Source: Verrucomicrobiota bacterium
GTDB lineage: Bacteria > Verrucomicrobiota > Verrucomicrobiia > Limisphaerales > UBA9464
Direction of reading: 5' to 3'
NCBI GenBank assembly: GCA_016871615.1
Contig: VHCX01000037.1
Location: 1-33,501 of the forward strand
Length of the DNA: 33,501 bases
Position 1 is the stretch's first letter, and each line of letters starts with the position of its first letter. The position numbers and the translations under genes are program-made. The notes beneath the pieces were generated by a model. It saw nothing but the letters and a program-made list of their open reading frames with translations. It was not told where the DNA came from and searched no databases. Of this stretch, positions 1-6,552 are shown in pieces.

Positions 1-558
1 GCCCGGGTGCTCATCGACGAGGTGTACCTCGACGCGGCGGCGGTCCCGCCTCCCCCGACCGCGCACCGGGCCGACCCTCGCCTCGTCACCACCGGGAGCC
101 TGACCAAGGTCTACGGACTCAGCGGGCTGCGGTGCGGCTGGGTGGTGGCCGAGCCGTCGCTCATCGAGCGGATGTGGCGGCTCAACGACCTGCTGGGCGT
201 CATCCCGGCCCACAGCGCCGAGCGCCTGAGCCTCGTGGCGCTGCGCGAACTGCCCCGGCTGCGGGCCCGGTCGGCCGGCATCCTCGAACCCAACCGCGCC
301 GCGTGGAACGCCTTCCTGGCCGAGCGGGGCGACCTGCTGGACAGCCCTCCGCTGGCGGTGGGCACCGTGACCTTCCCCCGGCTGCGCCGCGGCTCGGTGG
401 AGGTGCTGTGCGATCGCCTGCGCGCCCTCGAGGCCACGGTCACGCCCGGCTCGTTCTTCAGCGAGCCCCAGGCCTTCCGCGTGGGCCTGGGCTGCAAGCC
501 CGAGATCTTCAGTGCGGGCCTGGAGCGACTGGGGACGGTCCTCGATTCGATGCGTTGA
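1..558 (+). CDS. Pyridoxal-phosphate-dependent class I/II aminotransferase, 5' end cut off by the window
   Basis: The reading frame is open from base 1 and stops with TGA at 556-558, so the N-terminal half lies outside the window. What remains is the second half of a fold-type I aminotransferase. A DEVY motif near codons 6-9 supplies the conserved Asp and Tyr that contact the cofactor ring. The segment SLTKVYGLSGLRCGW carries the Schiff-base lysine at codon 36 (bases 106-108), followed by the usual arginine-rich phosphate-binding stretch. The C-terminal small domain is shorter and less conserved than in AspC. The family transfers amino groups between amino acids and 2-oxo acids in the cytosol. 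HisC-like or CobD-like members share these motifs, so the substrate cannot be named. The gene converges with the response regulator on the other strand. Confidence 0.85.
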   Translation, partial: ARVLIDEVYLDAAAVPPPPTAHRADPRLVTTGSLTKVYGLSGLRCGWVVAEPSLIERMWRLNDLLGVIPAHSAERLSLVALRELPRLRARSAGILEPNRAAWNAFLAERGDLLDSPPLAVGTVTFPRLRRGSVEVLCDRLRALEATVTPGSFFSEPQAFRVGLGCKPEIFSAGLERLGTVLDSMR

Positions 559-559
559 G

Positions 560-609
560 GCACCGTCGGGGTCTCTGGCCCCCCGCCGGAACACCCCGGG
601 GCCCGGTGC
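560..609. terminator. GC-rich nested hairpin between convergent genes, possible bidirectional terminator
   Basis: GCACCG at 560-565 pairs with CGGTGC at 604-609. Inside this stem a CGGGG run faces a C-rich run. The element fills almost the whole 54-base gap between two genes that end facing each other. There is no convincing T-tract on either side, so the terminator role is inferred from position and pairing only. Confidence 0.35.
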
Positions 610-612
610 AGG

Positions 613-2049
613 TCAGCCCGGGCCGCCGCCCTTGGGTCCCAGCCGGTAGCGAAGGTAGTCGCGCGACACCCCCAGCCGACGGGCCGCGGCCGAGACGTTG
701 CCGCAGGACTGTTCGAGGGCCTGCCGGATGATGTGCAGGATGGCCGCCTCGAGATCGAAGCCCTGCTCCGGGAAGCGGAACCCGTCGTTCCACCAGGTGT
801 CCGACGGTCCGGGACCGGGGGCGAGCGCGATGGCCGGACCGGCGGCCGGGGCGACCTCGAGGTTCCCTCCACCGGCACCCAGCAGGGAGTCGAAATTCAG
901 CGCCTCGCCATCCTCGAACACCAGGGCGCGCTCGAGTTCATGGGCCAGCTCGCGGACGTTGCCGGGCCACCCGTAGCCCAGCAGCCGACGGCGGCCGGTC
1001 TCCGAGACGGGCCGGACCGGCAGCCGATGCCGCGCGGCGATGCCCTCCATCAGGGAGGCGGCCAAGGGCAGCAGGTCGCCCCCTCGTTCCCGCAGCGGCG
1101 GGATGGACAGTCGGAAGAGATCGAGCCGGTGCTGCAGGTCGGCCCGGAAGGCCCCTTGGGAAACCCGTTGGCGCAGGTTCTGGTTGGCCGCGGCGATGAC
1201 GCGGACATCCACGGCGATGTCCTTGGAACCACCGACCCGGCGGATGCGGTGGTCTTCCAGGACCGTCAGGAGCTTGGCCTGGATGGGCAGGGACAGGCTG
1301 GTCAGTTCATCGAGGAACAGCGTGCCGCCGTGGGCCGCCTCGAAGAGGCCGATGCGGGTGCTCCGGGCGTCGGTGAAGGCCCCCTTCTCGTGGCCGAACA
1401 GCTCCGACTCGGCCAGATGCTCCGGGATCGCCGAGCAGTTGATCTCCACCCACGGCCCGTCGGCGCGGGGACCCTCGCGGTGGATGGCCCGGGCGAGCGA
1501 GGTCTTGCCGGTTCCGGTCTCCCCCTCGATGAGCACCGGGGGCAGGTGGGTCTCCATCCGTCGATCGGCGGCGAGGATGCGCTCGATCTGGGTCTTGAGG
1601 CCCGCCAGGGCGGTGCCGAAGAAGTAGCCCGGGCTCCCGGAGCGCTGCTGCTCGGCCACGCGCCGGACCGCCCGCGCGGACCGGGCCCGGCGCAGGGTCA
1701 GCGCCAGCGCCTCGGGCTCGAAGGGCTTGGTCAGGTAGTCGAGCGCACCCAGTCGCATCGCCTCGACCGCGCCCGAGATCCCGCCCTCGGCCGTCATGAT
1801 GACCACGCCGGTGTGGGCCGGGACGGTCTTGTCGCGGAGCAGGTCCGGCCCGAGACCGTCGGGCAGGTTCACGTCCATCAGGGCGAAGTCGAAGGTCGCC
1901 GAGCCCAGCGCCCGCCGGGCCCCGGCCACCGAGTCGGCCGCGGTCACCTCGGCCCCCCAGCGCTCCAGGCTGCCGACGAGGTGGCGTCGCCACAGGGGCT
2001 CGTCTTCCAGGACCAGCACCGACAGACCCGTGAGCGCCTCGGATGTCAT
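613..2049 (-). CDS. NtrC-type sigma-54-dependent response regulator (receiver, AAA+, Fis-type HTH)
   Basis: The 478-residue protein has the classic three-part layout. Residues 9-120 form a receiver domain with acidic pocket E15/D16, phospho-acceptor D59 in MDVNLPDG, and the KPF lysine. The central AAA+ domain has Walker A GETGTGKT, Walker B TLFLDE, and a sigma-54 contact loop reading GAFTDA instead of the canonical GAFTGA. The C-terminus ends in a Fis-type helix-turn-helix (AARRLGVSRDYLRYRL). When phosphorylated, such proteins hydrolyse ATP to open sigma-54 RNA polymerase complexes. The ATG at 2049 was chosen because it lies eight residues before the first receiver strand; an in-frame upstream start at 2085 adds only a low-complexity tail. 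No histidine kinase is visible in the window. It sits 75 bases downstream of the DUF2165 gene on the same strand, so it may belong to the transport operon and control it. Confidence 0.93.
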   Translation of the reverse strand: MTSEALTGLSVLVLEDEPLWRRHLVGSLERWGAEVTAADSVAGARRALGSATFDFALMDVNLPDGLGPDLLRDKTVPAHTGVVIMTAEGGISGAVEAMRLGALDYLTKPFEPEALALTLRRARSARAVRRVAEQQRSGSPGYFFGTALAGLKTQIERILAADRRMETHLPPVLIEGETGTGKTSLARAIHREGPRADGPWVEINCSAIPEHLAESELFGHEKGAFTDARSTRIGLFEAAHGGTLFLDELTSLSLPIQAKLLTVLEDHRIRRVGGSKDIAVDVRVIAAANQNLRQRVSQGAFRADLQHRLDLFRLSIPPLRERGGDLLPLAASLMEGIAARHRLPVRPVSETGRRRLLGYGWPGNVRELAHELERALVFEDGEALNFDSLLGAGGGNLEVAPAAGPAIALAPGPGPSDTWWNDGFRFPEQGFDLEAAILHIIRQALEQSCGNVSAAARRLGVSRDYLRYRLGPKGGGPG

Positions 2050-2124
2050 GGCCCGATCAAAGCCCGAAGGCCCGCCGGAGCCCAAGCCCGAAGCACGGCG
2101 CCTGCGCGACCCATGCCCGGAAAC

Positions 2125-2661
2125 TCAGCCGACTGGACCGGCCGCCGGACCCGAGGGCGCCCCGGGATCGGTCAGGTCGCTGTCGGGGGTCTTCAGGAAG
2201 AGCAGGATCAGGCCGACGGAGGTGAACATGCGGGCGGCCGCGTTCTGGCCGTTCCAGATCTGCGACTGCCACATGAGGAACCACTCGGCACCGATCGCGA
2301 GGAATGCCCCGAACCAGAGCAGCAGATTGGCCGACAGGGCGCCGATGGCCACGGACTTGGCGGCGTTGAAGGCCGCAGCGCCCGCGGAGCGGGCCTTCCA
2401 GAGGCGGGCGGCGCCGACGGCGATGCCGAGTCCGCTCAAGCCTTCCCAGGCGATGATCACCCAGTAGAAGGCGTGGTGGATGGCGGTGCTGGTGATCGCG
2501 CGCCCCTTGAGCCGGTTGCCCGGGAACGTGGTGTCCATCGACAGCACGTGCTGCACGAAGTCGAAGTTGGAGCCGTAGTCGACGAGGTTGTTGAAGGCGA
2601 CCAGCGCCATGAACAGCGCGACGGCGGCGAGCAGGGCGATCTTGGAGAGGCGTTCGATCAT
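2125..2661 (-). CDS. DUF2165 family small integral membrane protein
   Basis: The 178-residue protein matches DUF2165 (COG5477) as I know the family. It opens MIERLSKIALLAAVALF with a first membrane helix, then has the family's NNLVDYGSNFDFVQHVLSMDTTFP segment, three further hydrophobic helices, and the C-terminal signature MWQSQIWNGQ followed by the last helix. The biochemical role of the family is unknown. Its ATG overlaps the stop codon of the upstream binding-protein gene as ATGA (2658-2661), so the two are probably translationally coupled. The coupling suggests, but does not prove, that it works with the transport proteins of this locus. The last 20 or so residues are a Pro/Gly/Ala tail of no recognised function. 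Confidence 0.85.
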   Translation of the reverse strand: MIERLSKIALLAAVALFMALVAFNNLVDYGSNFDFVQHVLSMDTTFPGNRLKGRAITSTAIHHAFYWVIIAWEGLSGLGIAVGAARLWKARSAGAAAFNAAKSVAIGALSANLLLWFGAFLAIGAEWFLMWQSQIWNGQNAAARMFTSVGLILLFLKTPDSDLTDPGAPSGPAAGPVG

Positions 2662-3680
2662 GGGGTCTTGGGGGCCGGGGCGGCCTTGGTGGGGAATTCG
2701 GAGGCCGGGTTGGACGGATTGCAGAACTCCCCGGTCCACGCCTGGGCGGGGTCGGAGGTTCCCCGGAGCACCCCCAGTTCCTTGAGGGTGCGGAACTGGA
2801 AGTCCCAGCGACCGGGGGCCATCCGCCCGGGGCCCTCGCCCTTGGACGGGTCGCCCCCGACGAAGGAGCCGTCCTTGAGGGCGCGGTGGCTGAAGTCCAT
2901 CTTGGCCGGGGTCAGCTCGGGATTGCGGCGGCGGATCTCGGCGTGCACGGCCGCGGGCTCCTCGAGGTATTCCCTCCAGCCGCGGATGCTGGCCTGCACA
3001 AAGGCGCGGACCCGCCCGGGATGCTCCTTCACGTAGTCGCGCCGGGTGAAGAACACCCGGTAGGGATCGAAGCCGCTGCCGCTGATGAGCAGCACCCGGG
3101 CCTTGGCCCCGGCCTCGGCCGCGAAGAACGGCTCGCTGGTGATGAAGCACATCTGGATGTAGTCCGGGTCGCGGAGGAAGGACCCGATGCTGAAGTTGTG
3201 GGCCCGCTCCTTCGTGGTCTTGAGGCCGTAGCGGCGGATCAGGTAGGGGAACCACGCCGTCCCCGGGGTGACGGCGACGGTGCGGCCCTCGAGGTCGGCG
3301 AAGGTCTTCACCGGCGAGGCGTCGTGGACCATCAGTCCCTGCGGGTCGTGCTGGAGGGTCGCCCCGACGGCGAGCACCGGGATGCCCCGGTCGTTGGCCA
3401 GCAGGACGTCGTCGGTGCTTCCCATGCCGAACTCGGCGGCCGTGGTGGCGATGCGCTGCACCGGGAAGGCGTTGGGACCCCCGGGCAGGATCTCCACGTC
3501 GAGCCCGCCCTCGCGGTAATACCCCTTCAGCAGGGCGTGGTAGAAGCCGCCGTGCTCGGGCTGGGGATACCAGTCGGTGATGAGCCGCACCTTCGGCGGC
3601 TCGGCGGCGCGCAGGGCCACCGGCAGCGCGACGAGCGCGCAGAGGCTCCAGACGAGGAGGGCGATGGGAGGAGGCAGCAC
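2658..3680 (-). CDS. NMT1/THI5-like ABC-transporter substrate-binding protein with Sec signal peptide
   Basis: The 340-residue protein starts at a GTG two bases after the preceding stop codon. A hydrophobic signal peptide (about residues 5-24, ending ALRAA) predicts export to the periplasm. The mature part begins with DWYPQPEHGGFYHA, the position where thiamine-precursor binding proteins such as ThiY carry DWFPNPDHA. It continues with the GGPN loop, HDPQGLMV, the central PVKTFADLEGRTVAV segment and the TSEPFFA strand typical of the NMT1/SsuA/TauA superfamily. Ligands in this group include hydroxymethylpyrimidine, riboflavin, taurine and nitrate; the one bound here is unknown. It shares many short segments with the binding protein at 5089-6246 (GFDPYRV, HDPQG, TSEP), so the two are paralogues. 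No permease is encoded beside it on this strand. Confidence 0.88.
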   Translation of the reverse strand: MLPPPIALLVWSLCALVALPVALRAAEPPKVRLITDWYPQPEHGGFYHALLKGYYREGGLDVEILPGGPNAFPVQRIATTAAEFGMGSTDDVLLANDRGIPVLAVGATLQHDPQGLMVHDASPVKTFADLEGRTVAVTPGTAWFPYLIRRYGLKTTKERAHNFSIGSFLRDPDYIQMCFITSEPFFAAEAGAKARVLLISGSGFDPYRVFFTRRDYVKEHPGRVRAFVQASIRGWREYLEEPAAVHAEIRRRNPELTPAKMDFSHRALKDGSFVGGDPSKGEGPGRMAPGRWDFQFRTLKELGVLRGTSDPAQAWTGEFCNPSNPASEFPTKAAPAPKTP

Positions 3681-3682
3681 GT

Positions 3683-5077
3683 TTATCGGAGGTTTGCGAG
3701 GGATCCCTTCACGCCGCCATCGTGGTGCCGGCGGGCCACCTTGCGGTGCCTGGCCAGAAGTTTCGGCAGGTCGACGCCGACCAGGTGCCCCTCACGCACG
3801 CGCACCCGGCCGTGCACGACCAGCGTGTCCACCTGGCGGGCATGGCAGAGCACCAGCCCGTGCACCGGGTCGTGGGCGCCGCTGCTGAAGAGGTCGTCGA
3901 GCGGGAAGACCGCCACGTCGGCGCATTTGCCGGGCTCGAGCGAACCGAGGTCGGCCTGCCGCCCGAGGTTGCGGGCGCCGTCCAGCGTGGCCATCTCGAG
4001 CACCTGCTCGGGCGTGACCGCCCCGGCACCGTGTACCACCCGGGTGAGCAGCAGGGCCAGCCGGGCCTCGGCGAGCAGGTGACCGGAGTCGTTCGAGGCC
4101 GAGCCGTCGACCCCGAGGCTCACCGGGCTGCCACCGCCACGCAGGTCGTTGACCCGGGCGACACCCGAGCCCAGGCGCATGTTCGAGCAGGGGCAGTGGG
4201 CGATGCCGGTGCGGGTGCGGGTGAGGTGGCGGACCTCGCGGTCGTTGAAGTGGATGCCATGGGCCAGCCAGACATCCTCGCCCTCCCAGCCGTGTCGGGC
4301 CATGTAGGAGAAGGGCCGGGATCCAAGCATCTTCACCGCATCGTGGTTCTCCGGGATGGTCTCGCCGCAGTGGGTGTGCAGGCGCACCCCGAGGGACCGG
4401 CCCAGCCGCGCCGACTGCCGGTAGTGCTCCCCGGAACACCCGAAGACGGTGCAGGGGGCGAAGGCGACCTGCGACATCGCCCCGGGACCCTTCTGATGGA
4501 ACCGGTCGTGCAGGCGCTGGCAGTCGCCCAGGATGGTGTCGAGGTCCTGGCAGGCCCAGTCGGGCATGATGTCGCTCGGCAGGTTCACCGAGCCCCGGCA
4601 GCCCACGTAGCGGATGCCCATCTCCGCGGCCGCCGCGAACCCGGCGTCGAGCATCCGGTCCGATCCGTCGCGCGGGAAGAGGTAGTGGTGGTCGCTGGTG
4701 AGGGTGCAGCCGCTGAGCATCAGCTCCGCGCAGGCCACCTGGGTGGCCACGTGCAGGTCATCCGGCCCGAAGCGCCTCCAGAGCGGCATGTGCCCGGCCA
4801 GCCAGGGCAGCAGCGGCAGGTTGGCGATGGGCCCGAAGGCTCGCGCCAGGTTCTGGAACATGTGGTGGTGCGTGTTGACCAGGCCGGGCAGCGCGATGCC
4901 GCCCCGGGCGTCGACCACCTCGGCCCCGGCGGGGCGGGGCGCCGGGCCGTCGCCGAGGGAACGCACCACGCCGTCCTCGGCCAGCAGCCAGGCGCGACCC
5001 CGGAGCACCCGGCGGCCAGGGTCCATCGTGACCAGGTGGCCGATGTTCTTCAGCAGGAGGCGCGTGGGCTGGGGCAT
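3683..5077 (-). CDS. 8-oxoguanine deaminase-like amidohydrolase (COG0402, TRZ/ATZ family)
   Basis: This 464-residue amidohydrolase-superfamily enzyme keeps all metal and catalytic landmarks. These are the HxH pair in NTHHH (about residues 70-72), the TSDHHYLFP segment, HTHCGE, the HGIHF histidine, and the metal aspartate in GVDGSASND. As I recall the family, TSDHHYLFP with VDGSASND is characteristic of 8-oxoguanine deaminases such as Pa0142, which convert 8-oxoguanine to urate and ammonia. Hydroxyatrazine and S-adenosylhomocysteine deaminases are the nearest alternatives. There is no signal peptide, so it is cytosolic. The ATG at 5077 was preferred over a TTG at 5092 because homologous sequence begins at QPTRLLLKN. 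It is sandwiched between two binding-protein genes with 2- and 11-base gaps, so it is almost certainly in one operon with them. Confidence 0.88.
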   Translation of the reverse strand: MPQPTRLLLKNIGHLVTMDPGRRVLRGRAWLLAEDGVVRSLGDGPAPRPAGAEVVDARGGIALPGLVNTHHHMFQNLARAFGPIANLPLLPWLAGHMPLWRRFGPDDLHVATQVACAELMLSGCTLTSDHHYLFPRDGSDRMLDAGFAAAAEMGIRYVGCRGSVNLPSDIMPDWACQDLDTILGDCQRLHDRFHQKGPGAMSQVAFAPCTVFGCSGEHYRQSARLGRSLGVRLHTHCGETIPENHDAVKMLGSRPFSYMARHGWEGEDVWLAHGIHFNDREVRHLTRTRTGIAHCPCSNMRLGSGVARVNDLRGGGSPVSLGVDGSASNDSGHLLAEARLALLLTRVVHGAGAVTPEQVLEMATLDGARNLGRQADLGSLEPGKCADVAVFPLDDLFSSGAHDPVHGLVLCHARQVDTLVVHGRVRVREGHLVGVDLPKLLARHRKVARRHHDGGVKGSLANLR

Positions 5078-5088
5078 GGTCCAAAGGG

Positions 5089-6246
5089 TCAACGTCCGGC
5101 GGCGGCCGCCGGGGCGGCGGGCAGCGGCGCATCGGTCCAGAACGGGGGCGGCAGGGCGGGATCGAGCCCCAGGGCCCGGGGCGTGAAGGCCGTGGAGACG
5201 ACCCGGTCGATCGGCGGCACCTGGCGGATCACGCCAAGGTCCTTGAGGATGTCCCCAAGCACCCGCCAGCGCTCCGGATCCACCGCGCCAAGCGACTCGC
5301 CCCGGGCCGGGTCACCCTCGGCGAGCCGGAGGCGCCGCATGGCCACGTAGCTGAACCGCATGCCCGCGTCCTCCATGGTCGGGGAAATGGAACGCAGGTG
5401 GTCGTGGATCGGCTGGGGGTTGCGGAAATACTCCTGCCAGCCCCGGTAGGCACCCCGGCTGAAGCGGGCCACCAGGTCGGGGTGCTTCTCCACGAGCTGG
5501 CGGTTGGCGATGATCACCCGGTAGGGGTCGAAACCCGACTCGCTGAGCTGCAGCACGCGGGAGCGGACGCCCTCCTTGAGCGCGTAGTAGGGCTCGCTGG
5601 TGGGATAGGCCTGGGTGATCCAGTCCGGGTCCCTGACAAAATTGGCCACGTTGCCGGTCACCGGACGGACGCGCAGGCGCTTCAGGTCGTATTTCTTCTG
5701 GAGGTAGAGCAGCCAGCTCGCGCCGATCTGCATGGCCAGATCCCGGTCCTCCAGGTCGGCGAAGCCCTTCACCGGCGACTCCTCGCGCACCATGATCCCC
5801 TGGGGATCGTGCTGGAAGTAGGCGTTGACGGCCACGACCGGAAGGCCGCGCTCGACGGCCACGAACACGGCGTCTCCCCGGACGATGCCCAGGCCGAACG
5901 GATCCAGCGCCACGCGCTTCTCGATCTCGGAATTCGGTCCACCCACCAGGACGCGCACCGCCACGCCCTCGGCTTTCCAGAGGCCCTGGCGGTCCGCCGC
6001 GTAATAGCCGCCATGCTCCGGCTCGGGCACCCAGTCGTGGATGAAGCTCAGGACCGGTGCGTCGGGCCCTCCGCCCGGGACGCCACCCGTTTCCCCTTGG
6101 GCCGCAGGCCCGCCCTTGGATTCCCCGGGGCCACAACCGGCCAGGAGGACGGGCAACAGGAGGAACAGGAGCCACACGGCCCGCGCCGAACGGAACACCC
6201 CTGGATCTAGCCCGGTCCGGAGGCGATGCGGGTGGAAGGCGGTCAT
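5089..6246 (-). CDS. NMT1/THI5-like substrate-binding lipoprotein
   Basis: The 385-residue protein has a basic N-terminus, a hydrophobic stretch (about residues 24-37) and a lipobox LLAGC, then a Gly/Pro-rich linker. This predicts a lipid-anchored periplasmic binding protein. The mature domain repeats the features of the neighbour at 2658-3680: DWVPEPEHGGYYAA, VGGPN, HDPQGIMV, SPVKGFADLEDR, TSEPYYA and GFDPYRV. It is the first gene of the leftward operon that continues into the deaminase, second binding protein and DUF2165 gene. It ends 11 bases before the deaminase ATG. Having two related binding proteins of different anchoring in one operon suggests related ligands or a soluble and membrane-bound pair serving one permease. 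The substrate is not known. Confidence 0.88.
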   Translation of the reverse strand: MTAFHPHRLRTGLDPGVFRSARAVWLLFLLLPVLLAGCGPGESKGGPAAQGETGGVPGGGPDAPVLSFIHDWVPEPEHGGYYAADRQGLWKAEGVAVRVLVGGPNSEIEKRVALDPFGLGIVRGDAVFVAVERGLPVVAVNAYFQHDPQGIMVREESPVKGFADLEDRDLAMQIGASWLLYLQKKYDLKRLRVRPVTGNVANFVRDPDWITQAYPTSEPYYALKEGVRSRVLQLSESGFDPYRVIIANRQLVEKHPDLVARFSRGAYRGWQEYFRNPQPIHDHLRSISPTMEDAGMRFSYVAMRRLRLAEGDPARGESLGAVDPERWRVLGDILKDLGVIRQVPPIDRVVSTAFTPRALGLDPALPPPFWTDAPLPAAPAAAAGR

Positions 6247-6499
6247 GGGCCGGTGGAGATCATGGGCCGGTGGGAGAGGGGGATCATCAGGCGACGTCGG
6301 ACTGAGGATTCAGGATCGGACACTCTTGGGGTTGGGAACGACCACGGTGTGGAACGCCTCCGAGTTTGAACGCCTTGGTGAACGCCTCGGCGGACGAACG
6401 CCTTCGGGGCGGAGCGACGACACGGGCGGGGAAGCCGGTCCCGGCAGGCGTCGCCGGACCTCACGGATCGTGCCGACCCGGCAGCCCGGCCACCCAAGG
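6247..6499. other. Intergenic region upstream of the binding-protein operon, no gene seen
   Basis: No reading frame here looks like protein. The stretch should hold the promoter of the leftward operon starting at 6246, but no clear sigma-70 pair or well-formed sigma-54 element was found. A partial GGCAC match near 6470 lacks the -12 GC. Short GAACGCCT units recur near 6352-6415. Confidence 0.5.
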
Positions 6500-6534
6500 G
6501 GACCCCCGGCCGCACACACCTCGGCCGGGGGTCC
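6500..6534 (-). terminator. Strong hairpin downstream of the TonB-dependent receptor gene
   Basis: GGACCCCCGGCCG at 6500-6512 is the exact reverse complement of CGGCCGGGGGTCC at 6522-6534, with a nine-base loop. The hairpin begins 19 bases after the receptor stop codon. There is no long U-tract after it in the leftward direction, so it could be a weakly intrinsic terminator or a 3' stabilising structure. Confidence 0.65.
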
Positions 6535-6552
6535 TTGCGCTCAGGAGGTCGG

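Noticed and set aside
6461-6476. A sigma-54-like GGCACG on the minus strand upstream of the binding-protein operon
   Set aside because: The T before GG is missing and the -12 GC is absent, so it does not meet the basic -24/-12 pattern.
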